Positions 46,701-55,114 of a DNA stretch of 64,000 nt are shown here, in pieces; the stretch's first letter is position 1, and the number at the start of each line of letters is the position of its first letter. The stretch lies in NCBI GenBank assembly GCA_032433765.1, contig JAVIAB010000092.1, forward strand, positions 100,428,886 through 100,492,885, read 5' to 3'. A program made the translations under genes and the position numbers. The DNA is from Megaustenia siamemsis (Eukaryota > Mollusca > Gastropoda > Stylommatophora > Ariophantidae). The notes beneath the pieces were generated by a model. The model saw only the letters and a list, made by a program, of their open reading frames with translations. It made no database searches and was not told where the DNA came from.

Positions 46701-49700
46701 AATCCATGCTAAAGAGTTCATGGGCCAGGGTTCCCCCTCAAAGTCTTTTTTTGATAATTTGAAGGGAAAATAGAGAAGTTATGGATTCATTCAGAATTTG
46801 GTGATGATGATCCTAATATAACATAGCATCTTTGATTGCATTGTCTTTAGGACAATGCTTCCTTTTTAAATGGTCATGTGGAGGCTAAGGCACCTGACAA
46901 CAGCAGAGCTGAAGTTGTCAGCGAATTATAAGCTGATGGCTTGCATCAGTATTGGTAAACAGGAACTATGCAGACCCATAACTCCACCTCTTTATAGTGC
47001 CTCTACTAACATACTAACCAATCTAAGTCAGGTCAAGTGATTAGGGATCAAGAGGGAAGACAACCAAGTGCTCACAAGTGTGCTGAAGTTAAATATGTTG
47101 GACCAAAAGACACAAATATCACAGTTCTACAGCAAGCCATGCCAATTTAACTCCCTTTTAAGGACGGATGACAAAGAAGTGTATTCCCTTAGTTACCATG
47201 AGAATACAAGCAAATGTTTATGTATGAGACAATCCTATAATATATGTGTTCCACATTCTTATTGTTTTGTCACAGATGTGCACACTGGTTTATCTGGCAG
47301 CTGAAGTCTGCATGTGTCAGTTTACCTTGTTATGACTAGTTCTATACCTGAGATTTGAGTTTGTCCTAGTTGGCCACATTAAAAAAAAAAAAGGTAAAGT
47401 GCCCCACCACACCAAGTGGTGTATAGGGAACATGGTGTTAGTGACCATAATTTGTACAGACTTTCAGCACATGATTTTTGGGGTAGTGTGGTTAGTATTA
47501 CACCCTTGCCGCTTTACTTTCCCAGAAAAAATCCAGTACCCATTTAAGGCTGAGTGAGGTTGGCCACATGCATGGTTGTTATTATTGGGTTGGTTCTACT
47601 CTCTTCTGTTAGATCAGATGTCTCACTTTACATCAGAGTTTATGATTTCTTTGTAGAAAAACCGCAAACTGGTTCTTCACTGAAGTTTTTTTTTGTTCTA
47701 TGATTATTTTAAAAAAAAAATGTGTCTATTTACCTTGTTATGACTAGTTCTAAGCCTGAGATTTGAGTTTGTCCTTGTTGGCCACATTAAAAAAAAAAGG
47801 TAAAGTGCCCAATATATTTTTTTTTTAATTTTATGATTATTTAACAAAATAAAACCAGAAATAAGTGAGGAACAATGTGGATTTGTGTAAGGAAAGGGCA
47901 CCAATAATGCAATATACATCTTAAGAACATTGATAGAAAGATCTATAGAGGTAAAGAAAGATCTATATATGTGCTTTATAGACTACACGAAAGCATTTGA
48001 CAAAGTAAAGCATGTGGAAATAATCAATATGCTGGAGAAATTAAACATTGATGGCAAAGATCTGCGAATCATAAAAAAAATGTGTGAATCAGTGAAGGTC
48101 ACAAAATCATATTCTCTCTGTGGTTTTACTAACTACAGGTCATGTGGCTTCTGTTGGATTGGAAATGATAACTTACCACCACTGTGTGTCTATATGTTTG
48201 GAATTGGAGTCATCAATGACGGCCTAACATCATCAAGTGCTATGACGATCATCCTTTTCGGGAGGACGTGAACTCCCATGGTATATGGTGGATAGGCGGC
48301 AGGAACCATGAAGGCTATGTCTGAAAAGTGTTCCTTCTTGCAGTTTCCTCATATTCCAAGTCCGGCTTGTTGCAGGAGCTACTGAGTTAAGTGCTCTGTG
48401 CACACCGTGAGCTGTGTGTCTCATCCGTTTTGATCCTGCTTCGATATCCCGCTTGTTTACGATGAATGATGATATCGTATGACAGGGAACAGTTGGCTGT
48501 GTTCACTTTCTGCGCGGTTTCGCCTTATGTCTTTTGGCGTGTGCTGAGACTGCTATGATGGGGACTACAGTTACCTTTCTTTGTTTGGGAGATGAATTAG
48601 TAATTCGGATGATTCCACTGGCACGGGCGGTTGAGCAATTATGGATTTTAATTCGTTTGCTGTGATACCGAGGCCTTCCATAACCAATAATAATAATAAT
48701 AACATCGGATGGAAGATGCCCCACGGAAATAAAAAGCAGAATAGCTCAGGCCAAAATAGCATTTCAGAAAATGAAAAATATCTTATGCAACAAATCTATG
48801 TCAATAGAAATGAGAAGGAGAGTTCATCTGTGCTACATAGAACCAATTCTGACCTATGGAAGTGAATCATGGACAGTAGACAAACAAATGAAAAGACGAT
48901 TAGAGGCCACAGAGATGGGATTTCTCAGAAGAATGTTGAAAGTTCCCTGGACAGCTAAAAAGACCAATGAGGAAGTTCTCAAAAAGGCCAACACAAAAAG
49001 GCAGCTCCTAAAAAACATCAGAAAGAAACAATCAACATTTTTCGGGCACATCATGAGAAGAGGAAAGTTGGAATACTTGGTTACAACCGGCAAAATAAAA
49101 GGAAAGAGAGATCGTGGACGACAAAGAGAGAAAATACTGGATAGCTTGGTGTCAAGGCATGGAAAACAGTCAACAACAGAACTGATACGATGCACTGTAG
49201 ATAGAAGATTGTGGAAGGACATGATGATGTGATTATTTATTTCTTGAAGATATATTTAATGCATTGATGAACTTTAAATAGCTTGTGTTTATATTTTATT
49301 TCTGAAGGGCATTTTGCAAGAACCAAACATATAAATAATTATTGGTTGTTTTTGTTTAAATAGAACTGTTGTCTTTCTCAACCATACAAAGTTTACAAAT
49401 TGCCATATTTTTGTTGTTGATCCATAAAGCTGTATTTTGTGTTTGTATTGTTCAATGGTGTTAAAGTTGATATCACAGGACACACTCCATTCAGACTCAT
49501 AAGTGTTAATCACTTTCACTATGGTTCTAAAATGTTTCTGGCTGTACACACCTAGTTCATACTTGTGTTTACAATTTATAAACAAAGTATGACTTCTTTT
49601 TTGAGCATTCATTTGAGTTACATACATTGTGTCTTTTCTTATAGGTGAACACACTGGTGGGAGTTTCGTTCTCATACAATGTATAATTTGTGTAGACTTT

Positions 49701-52700
49701 GTGTAGATATGAAATTCTACATTCTTTATTGGTCACTTGTGTAAGATCTTACGATTCCATTTAGTAGTTCAGTTCCAGCTCAAGCAGTTTATTGAAGCAG
49801 ATAAAAAAAACCACTACTTGAACTATTCTGATATATCCATCAAATTTCAGGTGGCTGTTTTGACAGGCTGTTTATATGTCTTGTCATATGTTTAGGACAG
49901 GGTTGTGTATTTATTTTTCTTTGATACAAGTATGTACATGACAGATTATTTAAAATAAATTTTGTAGGGGTTAACATTAACCCTTAATTATGATACCTAC
50001 CTGTGGTGCGCTTCATTACATTCTGTAGTACAAAATACTAATTGTATCTCACAAAATGGAAAAAAAAAATCTTACATAAATAGAAACAAATTAAATGCTC
50101 AGGGGTCACCCGAGCTAGTAATTAGGGGAGGGTACATGGAGGGGGGTAATGTTTGAACACCACAAACTATCAAATTTTGAAGTACTTGTGTTTTGATGCT
50201 GTGATTTTTTCTTACGGTATCATAAGTCATATCAAGGGTTAATATAATGTGTCAGATTGATGATGGTGAGCTGGAAGAATTGTTGAGGGAACAGATGTTG
50301 CCTGTCAGCAGCCTAGGTCAACTTGGTGACTCAGCTTCACAGTCAAAGACCAAGACCCAGATACAACCCAAAAAAGTAAGAAAATGATTTGAAATTTAAA
50401 TAAGTTTTGATTTCAGTGATTACCATTTTCTAAATCTATATTGTTCATATGTATCTTGCAAATTCATATATTCTCATTAATAAGACTACTTTTATTGCGA
50501 AAGTTACCTGTACACTTGCCTTGTAACAAGACTCTAAAATGAAGGCTATAGTTTTGATTCTGATTAAGGCTACCTGTTACTTTCCATTTCTCCTAATGTT
50601 TTGGTTGTATATTTTTCTGCACACCAAGTGAAACATTACACAAGCAGTAAAAGGATATGGAAAGAAAAGGCACATAAAATACACATTATTGACAAATTGA
50701 CTATTCATTGCATTTGTATAGTTAAAGAGTTAACAATACACACAGCTATGAACATCAAATGACAGGACAAAGTAACCAGCTGGATGTCCTATTGCATTTT
50801 AGGGTTCCATCCATTAATACAATTCTCAGGAGCCAAAGGTTAAGGTGGATGAGAAGTGTTGAAAAAATGGACAACAATTGCTTCCCCAAGGCAAAATGTT
50901 GTATGGAGAAACTTATTGATAGGAAGCAGCCTGTGGATAGACTAAAATTTTGATACAAAGATACCTCTGTGGCATCCCTGAGGAAATTTCTACATTAGTG
51001 AGAAAAGCCTGCAGGTTATGATTATTTCATGGAGATATATAAAAGTGGTATAGTAACATTAGAAAATGAAATAAATTTACAATTATAGTAAAAAAAAGAT
51101 GACATAAAACTGCCTAGTTCATTCTGCAGCTAAACCTGTCAATTCAAATATTTGTCAATATCAGCCATGGCAGAAGCTACTTGGAAAACAGTTCTGGGTC
51201 ACGCCTGTTCGGGACATGTTCTTTAGCTGACATGGCCTAAGTCACAATGATGCAAATGAGACCCTAAAATAACGCAAATAAAGCCTTTCCCCTGACAAAA
51301 ATTCTGATGTTTCTAACTTACATTCAGGATTACTGTCTACGCAGCTTTCATGATTTTTTTCCTCTTTAAAAATAGTTATTGTTTATGTAATGGCTCCGAC
51401 ATTGTGGTGTCTGTTGTTTCAGTTCATCTCTCAAATTTACTCAAATAACAATTACCAGTGTATATGACTGTTGCTTTTACTGGTGCCATGAGCACAAATA
51501 TAGTTCATCTTCCAAGACAAATTTTCACAAAATTGAAACGGTAAAAAAAATGATGACTTTCACTTTTACTCACAGAAATTGTCATGTTATATTGTATAAA
51601 CAAATATAACTTTCAATGTTAATATGAGAGGTTTAATGAAGTGGATCGTAAAATATTATTAAATTAATTATGGTCACCGGCATGGCAAGCACAAAAACAA
51701 AGACCTACTCCAAATACGGATTTTACAAAAATGAAATGGTGGGAAAAAAAATTATGACTTTCACTTTTACTCACAGATATTATGAAATTATATTTCAGTA
51801 CAAACAAATATAGCTGTTCAATGTTAATGAGAGAGATTAAATGTTGTGAATTAAGTGGACCGTAATATAAAATATATAGTCGTGGTGTAATTTTTCTAGG
51901 AGTGGCAGGCTAGACAAATATTCAGATCAGACTTTGTGGAAAGGAATTCTGTATTTAACTAAATGAAACTAAGATAGAGGTTTTAAAGAGCAAGTGTTCA
52001 GATGTGTATTTATGATCAAAGATCATCTGCCCTTTTCCAGCTATCTGTGAAGATGCAAATGATGAGAAAACAAATGTAGATTATTTGATTATTATTTTTC
52101 AGATTATTAATCATAATTTTTATGTACAGTACTTTTCTTTGAAATAGTATACATTTAATTAAGACAGAAACAGCTAAATACAATTTACATATCTGTGCAT
52201 TTTTGTCTAACATTGCCATATATATCTCTTTTATCTACCACAGGACTTACCAGCAGATATAAAAGCAAGAATTGAGCAAAGCAAGAAATTGGCTATGGAG
52301 AGGCGTGCAGCAAAATTAAAACTGGCACAAGAGAGCAAAAGTGTGTTTTTTATGTTATGTAGATTTGATTGTTTAGTAATATTTTGTAATTGTATAAAAT
52401 GCTGTATGGCTTAAATTGATTGAAGTAGTTAAACAATTCTTTTTATAGACTAAATTAAATGCATTTAATTCTTTACATTATGCCCACATTTCAATTGAAT
52501 ACTCATATGTTAGAACCAGAAGATTTTTTTAGTTTCAAATTTTGCAGACATACACACTATTTTATATATATATATACATACACACACACACACACACAAC
52601 ATGTAATGGCAACAAACAGAGGCCATAAAAACTGGAAATAATTGGGAATGTTTCAACAAATAAACAGGGTGTTAGGCAAGGTTGTGTATTGTCTCCAGAT

Positions 52701-54911
52701 TTGTTTAATATGTATAGTAAGATTATTTTAAGATCCATAAGGGGCATGCTGGAATAACAATCGGAGGTCAATACAAATAATTTAAGGTATGCTGATAATA
52801 CTGTCCAATTGCTAAAAGTAAAAATGAGTTGCAAGAAATGTTGGACATTATAGTGAAAGAAAACAAAAATTAAAAGACTCAGCCTTAATAGCAAAAAGAC
52901 AAGTAATTGTAGTAACAAAGAAAAAGACATCAATGCAATGCACAATACAGACAAGTGGAATAATATTAAAACAGGTAAATGAATTTAAACATCTTGAACA
53001 ATGTTAACCTCAGATGTAGATGTACAACAGAGGTGAGATGAAGAATGTCTCAGGTAAAAGCAGCTTTCCAAAAAATGAGGTAGATACTGTGCAATCCATT
53101 TTTGACAATAGAAAAAAGAAAAAGAGCTCTTAAATGTTATGTAGAGCCAGTCTTAAAATATGGATGTGAACCATGGACAATAGGACAACAAGCAAGAAAA
53201 TCACTGGAGGCTGTAGAAATGTGGTTTTACTGAAGAAGGTTGAGAATAACATGGACAGCTAAGAAGAGTAATGAAAATGTTCTGAAAGAGGCCAAAGCAA
53301 AAAGAGAGCTAATTTCCAATATTAGGAAGAAACAATCATAATTTTTTGGCCATGTAATGAGAAAGAACAGGAAGAAATATATTGTGACAAAGTTGAGTGA
53401 CTATGAGTTAGCGGGAATTAAAGAGAAAAGATATCAGATAGCTTAACAGAATGGCTTGGCAGAAGGTCAACTACAGAAAAGATAAATAACTGTTCAGATC
53501 GAAAGTTATGGAGAGGCATGATGATGTTATATATGTATGTATATGATGGCTCATGACTACTTGCAAGTGATTGTGTTTGACCCTTGGGTAACAAAAGGTT
53601 GGACCATACTGCACTGTTTTACAACACCTACTATTTCTAGAACTAATTCAAGGGCTAGTACAAGGAAAGGACAATGTCCCTTTGTCTCTAATGTCTATGT
53701 TGTGATGATCAAAATTGAATAATAATCAAAGAATAAATTTGAGTATTTCCTCAATATTTGATAATTCATCATGTTTAGTATTAACAGTAATCCACAAATT
53801 AAATTAAATTTTTTGGCCAATAATTTCTGCTTATAACATGAGACATGGAAGCCTTTGTCTTCTGAGAGAAAATTGACTTGAAAAACTTGATTGCTTGTTA
53901 AAACTGTTGAAGTATTCAACAAAACACAACCAAGCACCACGTGTTTACTGAATTGAATATCTAGAAATTTCTTTCAAATACTTGGATGAAATACAGATAA
54001 ATCTTATTTATAATAAAAAGTAAAAGTAAAGTACCCCCCGTCACGCCGAGTGGCGTATAGGGAAATATGGGCGTTAGTGACCCTATATTTTACAGACCTT
54101 CAGCACATGATTTTTGGGGTAATGTGGTCGGTATTACGTCCGTGCTGCTTTTACTTTCCCAGAAAAAATCCGGTACCCATTTAAGGCTGGGTGAACCCGG
54201 AGCCGTCGGTTGGGATCGAACCCTACCCCTTGTCCGTAGTAGTCCAGTTCACTAACCACTGAGCTATCGCGGCTCCTACTAATTTTTAGGGAATTAGTAA
54301 AACCCAGGTGTCCTCGCCAGGGTACGAACCCCGGCTGTTGCCGTGGTAAGCCAACCGCCTATCGATTGCGCTAACCGGACACCCCTTATTTATAATACTT
54401 TTTTTTATTTTTTTTTTTTTTACTTGGATGAAATACAATAAATGTTATTTAAATTCTGAAGTTAGAGTCTCAGTCATAAAAGTCTAATATTAGAGAAGCT
54501 GGATTTTTTACATTTATTTGTGTGTAAAATATGGCAAGCCACATAATATGAGTTAATGTGATCATAAACATTTTGCCTATGAATATTATTAACAATGTTT
54601 AAATGTTTTACTCAGAAACAATAACAGGTGACAGTCCTGATGCACCCATCCCTTATGACCAGCCGCAGACATCTGAAATGGTTAATCCCAGCAGCAGTAA
54701 AGAAACGTTATTTACAGAAAATGAAAATACAGTAGTTAATATTTCTATAAGTGGCAATGACAATGATATATCTTCTATTCCTGAAGCTGATACACATGAA
54801 AGTTCAGACAGAGAACAAGCTCCTTGTACTGAACCAGAAACAATTCTCCATAATGAAAAGCTCTTTGATGAAGACAGTGATTCAGAAATGCTCTGCATAG
54901 CTGATGTGTAA
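37770..54911 (+). CDS. TIPIN: TIPIN, TIMELESS-interacting protein (complete coding region, 8 exons)
   Basis: TIPIN pairs with TIMELESS in the nuclear fork protection complex, binds RPA, and supports ATR-CHK1 signalling and replication pausing. Exons: 37770-37954 (ATG at 37789), 38849-38939, 40980-41055, 43368-43490, 45692-45850, 50256-50375, 52244-52340 and 54616-54911 (TAA). All are AG/GT and the phases join, giving 375 codons (human about 300). An acidic N-terminus ([14 protein letters not shown]) is followed by the Swi3 domain, about residues 78-165: [51 protein letters not shown]. Exon 7 ([20 protein letters not shown]) matches the RPA-binding helix of the family. The C-terminal tail is long, acidic and Ser/Thr-rich. 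The acceptor at 37769 implies an upstream noncoding exon, which I did not find. No AATAAA is evident after the stop. Confidence 0.95.
39600..39960 (+). mobile_element. SINE-B-related copy
   Basis: A tRNA-like head (CTGGTTGGTCTCGAGGCAAG; GTGCGTTCAAATCC), core ATGAGTACCTCTGAAAACAG, CTGCCTGTGCAGCAAG, tail ACACGCAAAATTCAG. The core and tail match 26046-26298 but the head differs, so this may be a sister family with a shared 3' half. It lies in a TIPIN intron. Confidence 0.7.
40010..40395 (+). mobile_element. LINE-B 3'-end relic
   Basis: Broken pieces: a [18 protein letters not shown] stretch, a [29 protein letters not shown] stretch and a ALSGNRQ-VKWCSMV end. These correspond to the MWIYRRIGRIGWK / RELLNTIKTRQMQFLGHVKRHN / ARNRVEWRSMIAF segments of LINE-B. 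Many stops. Confidence 0.6.
40540..40780 (+). mobile_element. LINE 3'-end relic
   Basis: A + strand [20 protein letters not shown] block followed by a [17 protein letters not shown] segment resembles the GRP-rich end of a LINE RT. It lies just 5' of TIPIN exon 40980-41055. Confidence 0.5.
41255..42400 (-). pseudogene. LINE-A-like relic, split by a LINE-A copy
   Basis: The - strand reads an [25 protein letters not shown] block, [20 protein letters not shown] and RDNKR, i.e. the C-terminus of a diverged LINE-A relative. More decayed RT sequence continues to about 42400. The younger + strand copy 41862-42222 is inserted in it. Confidence 0.65.
41862..42222 (+). mobile_element. 5'-truncated LINE-A copy
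   Basis: High identity to 11770-12147: [45 protein letters not shown], 3' UTR and TAGA tail. It is inserted in the opposite orientation into the older relic. The flanks share AGAGATAT / AGAGGTAT, an imperfect target duplication. Confidence 0.85.
42585..43005 (+). repeat. Dispersed repeat R, copy 2
   Basis: Shares with copy 1 (14050-14530) the AAATCCATAATTGCTCAACT, ACATGCCAAAAGACAGAAGG and GCTGGACTTGGAATATGAGG landmarks. A run of 16 C (42549-42564) lies just upstream. Confidence 0.6.
43631..44069 (-). mobile_element. 5'-truncated LINE-A copy
   Basis: The inverted 3' end of LINE-A. The - strand frame runs [20 protein letters not shown] through [20 protein letters not shown] to [11 protein letters not shown] without a stop. 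It begins on the + strand at the TAGA tail and lies 140 bp after TIPIN exon 43368-43490. No clear target duplication was found. Confidence 0.88.
44105..44720 (-). mobile_element. Decayed LINE tails (two adjacent relics)
   Basis: 44105-44290 reads, on the - strand, [20 protein letters not shown] and a [15 protein letters not shown] end. 44290-44720 reads a [17 protein letters not shown] and [22 protein letters not shown] tail, similar to LINE-A. Both have stops. Confidence 0.5.
44721..45690. other. TIPIN intron, nothing recognised
   Basis: AT-rich sequence with no supported gene, tRNA-like box or tandem repeat. Confidence 0.4.
46157..46419 (-). mobile_element. SINE-A, full-length, with target-site duplication
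   Basis: Inverted SINE-A with an intact head (complement of GGAGCCGCGATAGCTCTGTG and GGGTTCGATCCC). The flanks are TGGTATACCAGGT (46144-46156) and TGGTACACCAGGT (46420-46432), one mismatch. TIPIN intron. Confidence 0.9.
46850..47312. other. TIPIN intron, nothing recognised
   Basis: Contains a small hairpin (TGACAAC ... GTTGTCA, 46897-46922) but no supported gene or known repeat. Confidence 0.3.
47313..47404 (+). repeat. Direct repeat, left copy (partner 47719-47813)
   Basis: About 92 bp including TTACCTTGTTATGACTAGTT, GATTTGAGTTTGTCC, GTTGGCCACATT, an A-run and GGTAAAGTGCCC. It is repeated with few changes 400 bp downstream. The shared part includes the 3' edge of the SINE-A at 47380-47558. 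Confidence 0.85.
47380..47558 (-). mobile_element. 5'-truncated SINE-A with target-site duplication
   Basis: Inverted SINE-A body and tail without the tRNA head. GTTGGCCACAT is at 47369-47379 and 47559-47569. Confidence 0.85.
47719..47813 (+). repeat. Direct repeat, right copy
   Basis: Second copy of 47313-47404. It breaks off inside the SINE-A tail (AAAGTGCCC, then AATATATTTT). Confidence 0.85.
47850..49232 (+). pseudogene. RTE-type RT relic, interrupted by repeat R
   Basis: The left part (47850-48085) reads [30 protein letters not shown] (motif A), [13 protein letters not shown] and KDLRIIKKM. The right part (48695-49232) reads [67 protein letters not shown] and ends in an ATGATG tail. 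The open frame 48771-49232 is the best-preserved RTE C-terminus in the window. Motifs B and C are missing, replaced by repeat R (48095-48690). Confidence 0.88.
48095..48690 (-). repeat. Dispersed repeat R, copy 3 (longest clean copy)
   Basis: On the - strand it begins after an ATT microsatellite (48685-48703 on the + strand is AAT tandem), then GGTATCACAGCAAACGAATT, GCTCAACCGCCCGTGCCAGT, AAAAGACATAAGGCGAAACC and CACGGTGTGCACAGAGCACT. Short open frames such as 48233-48424 (-) are shared in part by copy 1, but I recognise no domain. Confidence 0.65.
49233..50255. other. TIPIN intron, nothing recognised
   Basis: A 128-codon - strand open frame (49289-49675) has no recognisable motif and looks incidental. 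No repeat was identified. Confidence 0.35.
50770..51010 (+). mobile_element. LINE 3'-end relic
   Basis: [38 protein letters not shown] and [17 protein letters not shown] match the LRWLGHV-RMD, LPK and GKRPVGRP-LRYKD layout of jockey/CR1-like tails. TIPIN intron. Confidence 0.65.
51011..52243. other. TIPIN intron, degenerate internal duplication
   Basis: Two similar stretches at about 51540-51650 and 51725-51850 share GACTTTCACTTTTACTCACA and a CAAATATA-CTTTCAATGTTAAT-like segment, suggesting an old 190-bp duplication. No gene was seen. Confidence 0.45.
52558..52600 (+). repeat. TA / CA microsatellite
   Basis: TATATATA followed by a CA tandem, abutting the 5' edge of the RTE relic 52600-53525. 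Confidence 0.85.
52600..53525 (+). pseudogene. RTE-type RT relic
   Basis: Starts at [11 protein letters not shown], then [20 protein letters not shown] (with frame breaks), [31 protein letters not shown], and an FFGHVMRK end with an ATGATG tail. It is closest to 28635-31461 but with more indels. TIPIN intron between exons 52244-52340 and 54616-54911. Confidence 0.8.
54017..54384 (-). mobile_element. Composite SINE: SINE-B head joined to full SINE-A, one target-site duplication
   Basis: On the - strand the order is the SINE-B head (GTGTCCGGTTAGCGCAATCG, B box GGTTCGTACCC, to CCCTAAAAATTAGTA, 54384-54278), then a complete SINE-A (GGAGCCGCGATAGCTCAGTG to the tail, 54277-54017). CTTATTTATAATA flanks the pair at 54004-54016 and 54385-54397, with no separate duplication around either part. 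It lies 220 bp before the last TIPIN exon. Confidence 0.85.
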
Positions 54912-55024
54912 AAACTTGTACAAGCAGCAGGAATATATTTTATTTATATTTTGGTTTCTTGATTTAAACGCATTAATGCTACACCAAGCTTAAATGGTTC
55001 AATCTTTTGTTTCAAGCAGTTATT

Positions 55025-55100
55025 TATAAAAAGTGGAATCGATGTGTGTGAGAATGTGAGGGAATTAGAGTGTGTGAGAATGAGAATGTGAGGGAATGAA
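55025..55100 (+). repeat. GTGTGAGAATGTGAGGGAAT tandem
   Basis: Imperfect short tandem of GTGTGAGAATGTGAGGGAAT between the TIPIN stop and the foldback structure. Confidence 0.7.
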
Positions 55101-55114
55101 GATCATTGGAGTAA

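Noticed and set aside
49289..49675. A 128-codon - strand gene in a TIPIN intron
   Set aside because: No motif, no plausible exon context and low-complexity AT-rich composition.
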